NCBI RefSeq assembly: GCF_900086715.1
Contig: NZ_FLKH01000010.1
Location: 434,001 to 498,000, forward strand
Direction of reading: 5' to 3'
DNA length: 64,000 bases
Source: Gracilibacillus timonensis
GTDB taxonomy: Bacteria; Bacillota; Bacilli; Bacillales; Amphibacillaceae
The notes beneath the pieces are model-generated. The model saw only the letters and a program-made list of their open reading frames with translations, searched no databases and had not been told where the DNA came from. Made by a program: the position numbers and the translations under genes. Below, piece by piece: positions 47,858 through 57,022 of the stretch (the stretch's first letter is position 1; each line of letters begins with the position of its first letter).

Positions 47858-47905
47858 GCGGCTACCTCCCTTATGCATGTTGATCCTTATTTGAGGCTTA
47901 TCGAC

Positions 47906-48535
47906 TTATGAATTCGCTCGTCGAATATAGTCTTCCGCTCGTTTCGTCAGCTCCTGATAGTCGGCTTCTGATTTCAACTGGACAGCATTTACTAAGTTGC
48001 TTCCTATCCCCACAGCGGCACTTCCTGCCTGTAAATAGTCATTCATATTGTTGAGTGTAATTCCGCCGGTAACCATTGCCGATACGTGCGGCAGAGGCCC
48101 ACGGATATTTTTGATATAGGACGGGCCTACAGAATCAGCTGGAAATATCTTCACCATACGTGCCCCATGTTCACAGGCAACAGAAATTTCTGTAGGTGTC
48201 AGCACCCCTGGGATATGTTCGATTCCATAACGCTGACATAATCGTAGTGTATCGACATTCCACGTCGGGGAGACAACAAAAGCCGCCCCTGCCATGATGA
48301 CAGATCTGGCTGTTTCCGGGTCTAGTACGGTTCCTGCCCCAACTTTCATGGCTGGATCTGCTTCTCGTACTGCCTTTTCAATAATTTGGTTTACTTGCGG
48401 GGTTTCTGCCGTAATTTCCACATGATGTACGCCACCTTCTGCCAACGCTTCCAAAATAGGTACTATATTTTCTTTCGTTGTCTTTCTAATGACGGCAACC
48501 ACCTTCTCTTGCTTAATTCCTTCGATAATAGACAT
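47906..48535 (-). CDS. kdgA: KDPG/KHG aldolase
   Basis: 209-residue class I aldolase cleaving 2-keto-3-deoxy-6-phosphogluconate to pyruvate and glyceraldehyde 3-phosphate. Motifs: KVVAVIRKTT, VEITAETP, KVGAGTVLDPETA and the Schiff-base Lys in ARMVKIFPADSVGPSY, then TGGITLNNMNDY. It is a paralogue of the aldolase at 16697-17329. With the kinase in the same operon it completes the lower Entner-Doudoroff branch. Confidence 0.92.
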   Translation of the reverse strand: MSIIEGIKQEKVVAVIRKTTKENIVPILEALAEGGVHHVEITAETPQVNQIIEKAVREADPAMKVGAGTVLDPETARSVIMAGAAFVVSPTWNVDTLRLCQRYGIEHIPGVLTPTEISVACEHGARMVKIFPADSVGPSYIKNIRGPLPHVSAMVTGGITLNNMNDYLQAGSAAVGIGSNLVNAVQLKSEADYQELTKRAEDYIRRANS

Positions 48536-48548
48536 AATTTTCTCTCCT

Positions 48549-49106
48549 CTACTCTAAATTGGTGTGCTGCTGACGTAAGCTTGCCTCATCACGAGCAGCT
48601 GGATAGGTTTCTAATAAATAGACGATAATCGCATCTAATAACAGATGAGCGGACTGATCGAATGAACTGCCTAATGGTTGAATAGTTTCAGGTTCTGACG
48701 CCAAGCGTTTCTTCGTTGCCGCTGGGATCTGTACCGTTACATCGCTTCGTTGTCCAATCGTTGAATCTGGATTGGTGGTGACCAAGGCTACTTTGGCGTC
48801 AATCTCTTTTGCTTTTTGTGCATATTGAAGTAAACTAGCGGTACCACCCGAACCGGAAATAACCAACAACAAGTCTTGGGAACCTAAGCTCGGCGTAATC
48901 GTTTCTCCTACAATAAATACCGGATATTCACTATGCATTAAACGCATGCCGAACATTTTTCCCACTAACCCTGATCGACCTGTTCCGGCAATAAAGATTC
49001 GTTTGGCAGACTGGATGGCCTCTGCTAATTGGATCATCTCTGTTTCCTTGACATGATCAAGCACCTCTCGCACTTCGTTTACAATGGTAGTTGATATATT
49101 TTTCAT
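48549..49106 (-). CDS. hxlB: 6-phospho-3-hexuloisomerase
   Basis: 185-residue SIS-domain isomerase, the same length as B. subtilis HxlB. It converts D-arabino-3-hexulose 6-phosphate to fructose 6-phosphate. FIAGTGRSGLVGKMFGMRLMHSEYPVFIVGETITP and LLLVISGSGGTASLL are the SIS phosphosugar-binding segments, and QPLGSSFDQSAHLLLDA is typical of the family. AAAGGGTG places the ATG at 49106 (the frame extends to 49124). It is separated from hxlA by six genes but lies in the same operon. Confidence 0.9.
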   Translation of the reverse strand: MKNISTTIVNEVREVLDHVKETEMIQLAEAIQSAKRIFIAGTGRSGLVGKMFGMRLMHSEYPVFIVGETITPSLGSQDLLLVISGSGGTASLLQYAQKAKEIDAKVALVTTNPDSTIGQRSDVTVQIPAATKKRLASEPETIQPLGSSFDQSAHLLLDAIIVYLLETYPAARDEASLRQQHTNLE

Positions 49107-49120
49107 GGTAACACCCTTTC

Positions 49121-50122
49121 TCAACAGGATTCTCGTTTATTTAAGGTTGGTGGAAAACGATAAACTTGCAGCTTTTCCTCCTTTTGATCAACCATACATT
49201 CAAACAGTATTTCTGCCGCTTTCTTCCCCATGTCAAAGGCAGGCTGAGAAATCGTGGTTAACGGTGGGTTATAGAAATTGGCAAAGGACACGTCGTCAAT
49301 ACTTATCACCGCTACCTCCTCTGGTATCCTTAATCCTTGCTGTTTAATGAACGTTAATACCTCATGTAGCACACGGTCATTAATCGCAAACAAAACATCT
49401 GGGGGTTGTTCATTTTGAAACAGTTCAGCTAACTTGTTGGTTAAATCCACCATTTTTCCACTTACCTTGTAAGAAGGTAATAGCTCCAATCCATGTTCCT
49501 GTAAGCTCCGCTGGAAAGACTCTACCCTCTCTATTCGAGGAGTAATTGCGGCTGTAAGTGGTGAACTGACAACTGCTGGCCGTTGAAAGCCCTGCTGAAC
49601 GATTTCAGCGACAGCCAACTGGGCAGCTGTTCGATTGTCCAATAAAATCGATGGAATATCCAGAGATGGAATAATTCGATCCATTAAAACAACGGGATAA
49701 TCTTCTTCCAGCAGTTTTTGATAAAGCTCCACGTTATCGCCAGTTGGGAAGGCAATCACACCGTCCACTTGCTTTGCCCGCAGCATCTCGATATATTTCT
49801 TCTCTTTCTCTGGCTGATCATCGGCATTACAGACAATCACATGAAAACCTTTTTCCTGACAGAAATCTTCAATCGCCCGAATCACCTGAGTAGAAAATAC
49901 ATGAAGGATATTAGCCACAATCACCCCAATTGTCGTAGAAGATTTTTGTTTCAAACTACGTGCGACCATATTCGGTTTATAGTTTAATTGCTGGATCGCT
50001 TTTTCTATTTTTTGTTTAGTATCCGCTCCCATATAATCAAAACGGTGATTAAGATATTGGGAGACAGTACTTTTTGATACCCCGGCTAATTTAGCTACAT
50101 CTGCAATGGTTATCCTTTTCAT
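49121..50122 (-). CDS. LacI-family repressor of the TRAP/KDG/RuMP operon
   Basis: 333 residues: a LacI headpiece (ITIADVAKLAGVSKSTVSQYLNHRFDYMGADTKQKIEKAIQQLNYKPN) and a periplasmic-binding-type effector domain. The SKSTVSQYLN-x-R-x-x-YM headpiece is the kind seen in KdgR-like regulators of Bacilli. It is the first gene of the operon, directly downstream of two palindromic operators, so it is probably autoregulatory. AGAGGGG favours the ATG at 50122 over the one at 50128. Confidence 0.88.
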   Translation of the reverse strand: MKRITIADVAKLAGVSKSTVSQYLNHRFDYMGADTKQKIEKAIQQLNYKPNMVARSLKQKSSTTIGVIVANILHVFSTQVIRAIEDFCQEKGFHVIVCNADDQPEKEKKYIEMLRAKQVDGVIAFPTGDNVELYQKLLEEDYPVVLMDRIIPSLDIPSILLDNRTAAQLAVAEIVQQGFQRPAVVSSPLTAAITPRIERVESFQRSLQEHGLELLPSYKVSGKMVDLTNKLAELFQNEQPPDVLFAINDRVLHEVLTFIKQQGLRIPEEVAVISIDDVSFANFYNPPLTTISQPAFDMGKKAAEILFECMVDQKEEKLQVYRFPPTLNKRESC

Positions 50123-50151
50123 ACGCATACCCCTCTAACTAGCTTTTAATC

Positions 50152-50180
50152 ACTAAATCGGTTTAGTAAATCGATTTAGT
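50152..50180 (-). promoter_or_regulatory. Two adjacent LacI-type operators
   Basis: ACTAAATCGGTTTAGT (50152-50167) and AGTAAATCGATTTAGT (50165-50180) are near-perfect palindromes around a central CG, with centres 13 bases apart and overlapping arms. They sit about 30 bases upstream of the LacI gene. A sequence resembling a cre site but off by one base in spacing follows at about 50197-50212, so CcpA control is possible but weak. Confidence 0.7.
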
Positions 50181-50288
50181 GAAAGTATAAATCATTAGAA
50201 AGCGTTTTACAACCCTTTTATATAAATTTATTTTTGCGATAATGAAAAGGAATGTTGCTATATACATGGACAATAACTTTGTGAAAAA

Positions 50289-50316
50289 TTGACTTTTGCG
50301 CTATCTTTGGTACAAT
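50289..50316 (+). promoter_or_regulatory. thiW promoter
   Basis: TTGACT (50289-50294) and TACAAT (50311-50316), 16 bases apart, upstream of the TPP riboswitch. Confidence 0.6.
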
Positions 50317-50342
50317 GACATACAATTACATATGCATGCACT

Positions 50343-50482
50343 ACTAGGGGTGCCTATCAGTATAGGCTGAGAGAAAGGCGCGATCAAGCCTTTTAACTCT
50401 ATGAACCTGATCTGGTTGATAACCAGCGGAGGGAAGTAGGTTATTTAGCCAGGTTCTTTTTATCATAAGAATCTGGCTTTTT
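50343..50482 (+). promoter_or_regulatory. TPP riboswitch (THI-box) with terminator
   Basis: The aptamer shows AGGGGTGCC, the CTGAGA core (GGCTGAGAGAAAGGC), then AACCTGATCTGGTTGATAACCAGCGGAGGGAAGT, ending near 50443. An intrinsic terminator follows (AGCCAG at 50447-50452 with CTGGCT at 50473-50478, then a T run). Thiamine pyrophosphate should switch off thiW. Confidence 0.96.
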
Positions 50483-50519
50483 CCTTCCTTGCGTGCAAAA
50501 AAACAAAGGAGGAAAAGAA

Positions 50520-51020
50520 ATGAATCGAACACATTTACTCACGATAATGGCGGTGCTCATTGCAATTGGCACACTGGGGTCGCAATTTCTCTGGTTCCCA
50601 ACAGGGGTGGCAAAAGCCTATCCAGTACAGCATGCCGTTAATGTCATGGCAGCCGTCATGCTTGGTCCTATACCAGCTGTTGTCATTGCCTTTACGATTG
50701 GATTATTACGAAATCTATTAGGTATTGGTACATTATTGGCATTTCCAGGAGGAATGGTTGGCGCCTTATTAGCGGGCTATCTTTATCGATGGGGACATAA
50801 GAAGTGGCTGGCTGGAGGGGGTGAAATGTTCGGAACAGGCATTATTGGCTCGCTATTATGCGTCCCTTTTGCCAAGCTTGTGATGGGAACTTCAGTGGGA
50901 GTACTGGCCTTTCTGCCCGGCTTTCTTGTCAGCAGTATTACCGGGGCATTGATTGGTCTGTTACTACTGTCACGTGTGAAGCACACCTCACTTGTCAATC
51001 AGACACTTCCATCTAAATAA
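50520..51020 (+). CDS. thiW: ThiW, thiamine-precursor ECF transporter S component
   Basis: 166-residue membrane protein with about five or six helices. The N-terminal segment resembles other S components (LVPTGVAKAYPVQHAVNVMAAVMLGP-like, then LRNLLGIGTLLAFPGGMVGALLAG). ThiW family members are predicted to import the thiazole precursor of thiamine and need a shared ECF module (EcfA1/A2/T) encoded elsewhere. AAAGGAGG precedes the ATG. It is alone under the TPP switch, with no thi biosynthesis gene nearby. Confidence 0.9.
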   Translation: MNRTHLLTIMAVLIAIGTLGSQFLWFPTGVAKAYPVQHAVNVMAAVMLGPIPAVVIAFTIGLLRNLLGIGTLLAFPGGMVGALLAGYLYRWGHKKWLAGGGEMFGTGIIGSLLCVPFAKLVMGTSVGVLAFLPGFLVSSITGALIGLLLLSRVKHTSLVNQTLPSK

Positions 51021-51103
51021 CGAAAAGCGCAGAGTGTTCGCTTAAAAACGGAGGGGCTTCCAGACATTCGCTTCACTAGATTGCGCAACAGTGAGACACG
51101 AAA

Positions 51104-51135
51104 AGAAGCTCAAACAGCAGTTTGTTTGAGCTTCT
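51104..51135 (-). terminator. Hairpin between thiW and the DUF2207 gene
   Basis: AGAAGCTCAAAC (51104-51115) pairs with GTTTGAGCTTCT (51124-51135), between convergent genes. The T run is not strong in either direction. Confidence 0.6.
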
Positions 51136-51167
51136 GCACTGTATATGTGGAGGCAAAACGTTTTCGC

Positions 51168-52931
51168 TTAGCGTGCTCCGCCACCGCCTCCTCCACCGGC
51201 ACCACCACCGCCACCGATACCTGTAGCACCACCGCCGCCGGAAGCAGCTACAGATGAGGTGTTAGCATTGAATCCACCGTGAGCTAGTCCTGTAGACAGA
51301 CCTGTACGAGTCAAGTAAGTGCACATCCAGTAATAACGATACATCCCATCTTCTTGGGACATGTCTTCAAGAACAAAACCTTCTAGTTTTTTGGACATAT
51401 TATCACTTTTGCCAAATAATACACTCCATAACATCATATCTTGCAAGGAGAGTGGCTCAGAAACAGCTGTGAATTGATTGATATCTGATTCACGCAAATA
51501 ATTCCCAAACTGTAGTAAACGATTCGCTAGCCTATCTCCTTCATCACTTGGGACGATGACCGCTTGCTTTATTCCAAGCGGTTTTATTTCTTCAAACGAA
51601 AATAATCCCTGCCGCTCCAGATAAGCTTCTGAATAGTCTTTGAGATAATCAGCAAACGTACTGACTTCATCTGCATGTTTTTTACCCCATTTTTGGATGA
51701 CATCATCCGTAATAACGCCATTCGCATCCGCAACATCTAAAAACATGGTCCACAGACCTGTTTCATACGTTTCACTGTATGTTCCTTCTTCTATTTGTTC
51801 CACTATTCCCCTAAAGGATATTGGATATTTATTCCGTTGCTTTTCCACATCATGAATAGAAAGTGTCGTGCGATATTTTTCCCCAAAAAACTTGCTTACC
51901 TCTTCTGCTTCCATCAAGATTTGCTCATTCATCGACCATTTCAACAAATAAGCTTGAACGATATCTTCAAAATGACCGAGTTGCAAATCCCCTAAAAGGA
52001 CGCTCAAACCGGCATAGTCTTCTCCGGTATAAGGGACTTTTTCATAAGTTTTATTTTTATTTTCTGCGATCCGTTTTTGGAGAGACTTCATGGCACCAGC
52101 CTCTCTTTTCGCTTGATTTGTTTTAATGCCCATGAAAATAATAGCGATAGCCACCAATAGAAACAAGCCAATAATGATACCCGCAATGATGAAAGCGGAA
52201 GAGGACTCATCACTTGCATTATAAACGGATCCATCCATTGCTTCTTCTCGTTGTTCGGATAAAGTGATGTCTTCTGTTTGTTGTACTTGAAAGACACCAG
52301 GTGGAAATTGGGTTAACACAATCACATTTCCATCGACCTCTCCATGTGATTCCCATATAATCCGATCATCTACAAGGTGCATATCCCCCTCAAACCCAAA
52401 TCCCCAGAAATCTACCATTTCCTGTGTGAATGGTTGAAAACCAGAAATTTCAACCGTCAACTGTTGGGCAGGGATATCTGAAAAGGTATCAAAGTTCCAA
52501 AGCATCGCTTGTCCGTCTTCTACATTACGAACAAGATCAGATAAGGTATAAGTCACCGTATATGTATTTTCCCCGTATTCGCCAATTCCCCAAACTAATT
52601 CCGTGCGTTCGTTTGTAGATAGCACCCCATATTTTCCAGCCTTTTCTTCTTGTGAAGCATCGGAATTCCAATTAGTTTCTTCTTCAAATCCATCAACAGA
52701 AAAGTCCGTTACCTCTGATCCATCAAGATTGGCCATATTAATGAAAAGTTCCGTACCCTCATTCATATTCATCTGACGGTGTTCGGTCACAATACCCGAA
52801 CCATCTTCCTGTAGTTCTACTTCAATATGTAGATCACTCATCTCATTTTCAGCAAATACCGTTAAGGTAAGTGCTAGATTTATTGCAACAGCTATCGTGA
52901 AGGTAACAAGAATTTTTACCGGCTTGTTCAT
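51168..52931 (-). CDS. DUF2207-family membrane protein with Gly-rich tail
   Basis: 587 residues. A signal peptide (cleavage near VFA-EN) leads an extracellular beta-rich DUF2207 domain (residues about 30-225). A transmembrane helix follows (about 238-262, FIIAGIIIGLFLLVAIAIIFMG), then a large cytoplasmic part with two DUF2207 C-terminal modules. The protein ends in a Gly-rich low-complexity tail (GGGGATGIGGGGGAGGGG). Function unknown; related proteins are common in Bacillaceae. The 333-base gap upstream (52932-53264) holds a TATAAT and an AGGAGG at about 53156 on the plus strand, but no usable reading frame. Confidence 0.85.
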   Translation of the reverse strand: MNKPVKILVTFTIAVAINLALTLTVFAENEMSDLHIEVELQEDGSGIVTEHRQMNMNEGTELFINMANLDGSEVTDFSVDGFEEETNWNSDASQEEKAGKYGVLSTNERTELVWGIGEYGENTYTVTYTLSDLVRNVEDGQAMLWNFDTFSDIPAQQLTVEISGFQPFTQEMVDFWGFGFEGDMHLVDDRIIWESHGEVDGNVIVLTQFPPGVFQVQQTEDITLSEQREEAMDGSVYNASDESSSAFIIAGIIIGLFLLVAIAIIFMGIKTNQAKREAGAMKSLQKRIAENKNKTYEKVPYTGEDYAGLSVLLGDLQLGHFEDIVQAYLLKWSMNEQILMEAEEVSKFFGEKYRTTLSIHDVEKQRNKYPISFRGIVEQIEEGTYSETYETGLWTMFLDVADANGVITDDVIQKWGKKHADEVSTFADYLKDYSEAYLERQGLFSFEEIKPLGIKQAVIVPSDEGDRLANRLLQFGNYLRESDINQFTAVSEPLSLQDMMLWSVLFGKSDNMSKKLEGFVLEDMSQEDGMYRYYWMCTYLTRTGLSTGLAHGGFNANTSSVAASGGGGATGIGGGGGAGGGGGGGAR

Positions 52932-53264
52932 TAGCGTTCACTCACTTTCATCATTTAGATGTTTTTTAATAGAGATAAAGCAATATCTTGGGGATATTTT
53001 CAAAAACTCGGTAATGAAATAAACAATCCATAAATAAGATAAGGGCATGATCCCGTTTCGATAATAAAACGTCCGATATTGGATGACATCATTAGATTAC
53101 TTATGTACAATGTACGCTACTTCTCTATATAATGTTGCTCTTCAACATGCTTATAGGAGGACAATATTTCTAAAATCTAACTTATCGGTACTCATCATAG
53201 CTTATAATCAAAATCGTACCATATTCTATCATATCAAGAATGTTATGTTTATCTGCTAAGAAAA

Positions 53265-53305
53265 AAGGTTGATGACTGCTATGATTGCAAGCAGTCATCA
53301 ACCTT
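53265..53305 (-). terminator. Terminator of the pspC-like gene
   Basis: AAGGTTGATGACTGCT (53265-53280) pairs with AGCAGTCATCAACCTT (53290-53305), followed by six T on the minus strand. Confidence 0.88.
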
Positions 53306-53309
53306 CTCG

Positions 53310-53492
53310 TTACAAGGTAGGAGCATCGTCCAAAATGTAGGACAATACAACATAAACCCAGAAAGACCCTCCTAAAGTAAGAAGGAAAATAATTCGAACG
53401 GGCAAAGGAGTGATGCCGAAAAAATCGGCAATTCCCCCACAAACACCAAATAGGACACGGTCATTCACAGATTTATTCAATTTCCTGTTCAT
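53310..53492 (-). CDS. PspC-domain small membrane protein
   Basis: 60 residues matching a single PspC domain: LNKSVNDRVLFGVCGGIADFFGI, then one transmembrane helix (VRIIFLLTLGGSFWVYVVLSYIL). PspC proteins take part in envelope stress responses. The stop codon lies right at the terminator. GGGAGGG favours the ATG at 53492 over the TTG one codon before. Confidence 0.88.
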   Translation of the reverse strand: MNRKLNKSVNDRVLFGVCGGIADFFGITPLPVRIIFLLTLGGSFWVYVVLSYILDDAPTL

Positions 53493-53517
53493 CAAGAAAT
53501 CCCTCCCGAAGCCTCAT

Positions 53518-54357
53518 CTACCGGTTGTTCATTTCATCTGGGTCCGCCCCAACCCGATCGTCTTTATTCATGTCGGCAATCAATTTCATTTCAGCATTGG
53601 TTAACTCAAAATCAAATACATCCGCATTATCATGAATACGCTGTTGTTTCACCGACTTCGGAATCGTAATTACTTCTTGCTGTAAGTCCCAACGTAAAAT
53701 AATTTGTGCCGTGGATTTCCCATGTCGTTCTGCAATCTCCGTCAATGTTTCATCCGTTAATAGTTCCCCTTGTTTTAACGGAGACCACGCCTCTAACTGA
53801 ATGTTATGCTTCTTACAATAGTCATGCAGGCTTTTTTGCTGTAAATGTGGATGATACTCCACTTGATTAACCATTGGTGTAATTTCTGCTTTTTCCAACA
53901 GTCTATCAAGATGGTGTTCCTTAAAATTACTTACACCGATCGCTCTTATTTTCCCATCATTATATAGTTCCTCCATCGCCTGCCATGATTCTCTATACTT
54001 GTCTTGTTCTGGTACTGGCCAGTGAATAAGGTATAAGTCCAGATAATTTAATCCTAATCGATCTAAACTCGCTTGATAAGCTTGGAATGTTTCCTCATAG
54101 CCTTGATCTCCATTCCACAGCTTTGAGGTAATAAACAACTCTTCTCTTGGGGTACCCGAATCTTTGATTGCCTTACCTACCCCTTCTTCATTTCTATAAA
54201 TAGCCGCCGTATCAATACTTTTATAGCCATGCTCCAGCGCCCATTTCACAGAATTGTAAACCTCTTCGCCATCTTGCACTTTAAACACGCCTAAACCAAA
54301 CCATGGCATGTTCACACCATTATGCAAAGTAGTTGTCGATTGTAAATTCAAAGCCAA
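53518..54357 (-). CDS. Aldo/keto reductase, YvgN/YtbE type
   Basis: 280-residue NADPH-dependent reductase, probably acting on methylglyoxal or other small aldehydes. The family residues are present: Asp and Tyr in SIDTAAIYRNEEGVG, Lys in LFITSKLWN, His in YLIHWPVP, and the C-terminal ITIPKSVKQQRIHDN. The open frame extends to 54462, but GGAGG lies eight bases before a TTG at 54357, where the family sequence starts. It follows helD by about 110 bases, with a 7-bp inverted repeat between (54391-54417). Confidence 0.9.
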   Translation of the reverse strand: MALNLQSTTTLHNGVNMPWFGLGVFKVQDGEEVYNSVKWALEHGYKSIDTAAIYRNEEGVGKAIKDSGTPREELFITSKLWNGDQGYEETFQAYQASLDRLGLNYLDLYLIHWPVPEQDKYRESWQAMEELYNDGKIRAIGVSNFKEHHLDRLLEKAEITPMVNQVEYHPHLQQKSLHDYCKKHNIQLEAWSPLKQGELLTDETLTEIAERHGKSTAQIILRWDLQQEVITIPKSVKQQRIHDNADVFDFELTNAEMKLIADMNKDDRVGADPDEMNNR

Positions 54358-54468
54358 AACGCCTTCCTCCTTTTGATCATCTCTTATGTACCACCTGGGA
54401 AAACACCTCACAGGTGGAATACTACTACCACACCATTCCCTTTTTCCTATTTGATCAAACATTGATGA

Positions 54469-56838
54469 TTAACGATCCGCCTTTGCGCCAATTTGATGAA
54501 TTTTATAGTGACTGTACAATCTGTGCGATACATCCTTGAGGAATTTGGTTGGCTCCTTGATAGTAAACAATGCTAACTGGTGCATTGCCCTTGTACAAGC
54601 CGTATAAAATAGATGACGTTCTAATTCATCTTGATAATTGTCATTTGAGGCGTCCGCTATAATGACGGCATCAAATTCGATTCCTTTCGCTAAATAGGTT
54701 GGAATAATCACAATACCCTTTTCAAAAGTATGTGCCGTTTGTGTCATCAAATGCACATTTATCAAACGATGATAACGTTGGTACAACTTCTCACACTCTG
54801 CCATCGTCTTGCCGATAATGGCAATAGTCTCATGACCTTCTGCTTGATATGTTTCGATTTGCTCGATTAACTTCTGATCCAGCATTTTTTGCTGCTCTAC
54901 TTCGATAAAAATAGGTTTGTCACCATCTCGTTCAAAAGGCTCGATTAAATCCCCGTTCTCTACGAAAGATTTGGTAAACTCAACAATGGGTGCCGTTGAG
55001 CGATAGCTACGTGTTAACACAATTCTCTCATGCTTCTCCTGCCATCTCTCCGACAAAAGTGTTTCTTCCCGCAGTGCATGTGCATAGATCGCTTGGTTAA
55101 TATCACCAAGCAAAGTCATCCGGCTGACCGGAAACATCTTCTTCATTAAAGCAAATTGAAATGGCGTGTAGTCTTGTGCTTCATCAATAAACAAGTGTTG
55201 AATCGTTCGCTGCGCGTCAAACCCTAATATACTTTTTTGAAAATAAATAAAAGCAGGGGCGTCCTCCCAAGTGAGATATTTCCTCTGCAAATATTGATCA
55301 GTTAAGACACAAATATCCTTCCAATCAGGAGGCAGCACCAAGCCGGCTTCCTCGGCCCACTCTCCATTAGTGAACAATTGGCGGAAAGTTTGCAAGGTAT
55401 CCACAAAAGCAAGCTGTTTTATTTTCTTACGTAAAGGACGTAACTTGTCAGCTACCACTCGTTTTCTCAACAATGCTTCTTCTCGGTCATAATCATCAAA
55501 ACTATTTTCCGAGAAACTGTTCTCTTCTTGCAGAGTCTGATGGACATCCATATAATCTTCTTTTTCTAGTAGTTCCGTTTCTTCTAAGACCCAATCTTTC
55601 TCCCGTTCTTGCTGTTCAACTTTCTTCAACTGTACAAGAATCCAATGGGCGACCTTTTCCATTCGTTCGGAAATAGATAGTGTGTCTTCCGTCTTATAAA
55701 AATATTTGGCAAGCAGCGACTTTGGAATAATGGTCTCACCACGAAAGGAAATATTGCGGAATTTCAAACCATGGTGAGAAAGCCGTTCCAGAAAAATATC
55801 GATTAAACGTTTGTAATCCATACTTGCCTTATAATGCATAGCCTCCACACGTGCTTGGTAATAATCCCTGTTTTTCTGTAAATAAAACTCCATTTGTTCA
55901 AAAGGGGTTTCTAAGGTAAAGTGATTATCTAACTGACGATGCAGATATTGATAGAACGTCATTTGCTGCATATTGTCCTCACCAAGCTCCGGTAAAACCG
56001 TGGCCACATAGCTATTAAATAAAGGATTGGGTGAAAATAAAACAATTTGCTCCGATGTAAGTGTCTCCCGATAACGATATAACAAATAGGCTACTCGTTG
56101 CAGGGCAGCGGATGTCTTACCACTCCCAGCCACTCCTTGCACTATCAGCACTCTTGCCTTCTCATTTCGAATAATCTGATTTTGTTCTCGTTGAATAGTG
56201 GAGACAATGCTTTTCATTTTGGTGTTGGCTTGGTCCCCAAGAACGGATTGTAATAAGTGATCACCAATTGTTAATCCTGTATCGAACATTCCCTTTAGTT
56301 TTCCTTGTTGGATCATATATTGTCGTTTTAGAGTTATTTCCCCGGAAATATTATCATCTATTGTGTCATAATTTGCCGGCCCAGGTGGAAAATCATAGTA
56401 CATACTCGAAATCGGAGCACGCCAATCATACACTAGGAAATGATTCTCTTCTTTATCAAGCACGGAGGCCAAACCAATATAGATTGGTTCTCCCTCTTCT
56501 TGACCAGATTCTTTAAAATCAATACGGCCAAAGTATGGTTTGTTTTTCAACCGTTCTAATATATCCAGGCGTTCACTAACCTGTCCATGGCTGCGCTCTC
56601 GCTCTGACAAAAATTCAGCCTGTTGTTTGATACTCGCTTCTGTTTCGATTTTATCATCCATTTCTTCGATATTCACCGTGACATCTTCCCAGAAATCGCG
56701 TCTAATATCAATGACATCTTCTTTAAGGTCTTTTTTTCTTCCTTCTAATTCCGTTATCTTTCTTGAAATTTCACGAACTACTTCACTTACTCGCTGTTCT
56801 TCCTGCTGCCGATCCTGTTGATTGCTTTCCTCTGCCAT
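54469..56838 (-). CDS. helD: RNA polymerase recycling motor HelD
   Basis: 789-residue UvrD/Rep-like superfamily 1 ATPase that in B. subtilis removes stalled RNA polymerase from DNA. The N-terminal coiled coil (residues about 10-100) is the arm that enters the polymerase secondary channel. The ATPase has Walker A VQGVAGSGKTSAALQ, Walker B LFIDEAQDYTPFQ, and VLTRSYRSTAPIV. GGAGGTG overlaps the first ATG (56853) and is well spaced for the ATG at 56838, so the latter is used. Confidence 0.93.
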   Translation of the reverse strand: MAEESNQQDRQQEEQRVSEVVREISRKITELEGRKKDLKEDVIDIRRDFWEDVTVNIEEMDDKIETEASIKQQAEFLSERERSHGQVSERLDILERLKNKPYFGRIDFKESGQEEGEPIYIGLASVLDKEENHFLVYDWRAPISSMYYDFPPGPANYDTIDDNISGEITLKRQYMIQQGKLKGMFDTGLTIGDHLLQSVLGDQANTKMKSIVSTIQREQNQIIRNEKARVLIVQGVAGSGKTSAALQRVAYLLYRYRETLTSEQIVLFSPNPLFNSYVATVLPELGEDNMQQMTFYQYLHRQLDNHFTLETPFEQMEFYLQKNRDYYQARVEAMHYKASMDYKRLIDIFLERLSHHGLKFRNISFRGETIIPKSLLAKYFYKTEDTLSISERMEKVAHWILVQLKKVEQQEREKDWVLEETELLEKEDYMDVHQTLQEENSFSENSFDDYDREEALLRKRVVADKLRPLRKKIKQLAFVDTLQTFRQLFTNGEWAEEAGLVLPPDWKDICVLTDQYLQRKYLTWEDAPAFIYFQKSILGFDAQRTIQHLFIDEAQDYTPFQFALMKKMFPVSRMTLLGDINQAIYAHALREETLLSERWQEKHERIVLTRSYRSTAPIVEFTKSFVENGDLIEPFERDGDKPIFIEVEQQKMLDQKLIEQIETYQAEGHETIAIIGKTMAECEKLYQRYHRLINVHLMTQTAHTFEKGIVIIPTYLAKGIEFDAVIIADASNDNYQDELERHLFYTACTRAMHQLALFTIKEPTKFLKDVSHRLYSHYKIHQIGAKADR

Positions 56839-57022
56839 TGATTCCACCTCCATGGCTCTTTACAGATGTTGTGATCTTATATTTCCTAACAAGCATCAAG
56901 CTTACTCCTTATTTTCTCTTGTTTGCCCACTAGATTAGCACAAAATGACTTCTTTTTCATTTATTAAACCCTAACGAATTTATTGGACAAGCAAGGCTCC
57001 CGCTTTTCAAAAGGGGAGCCTG

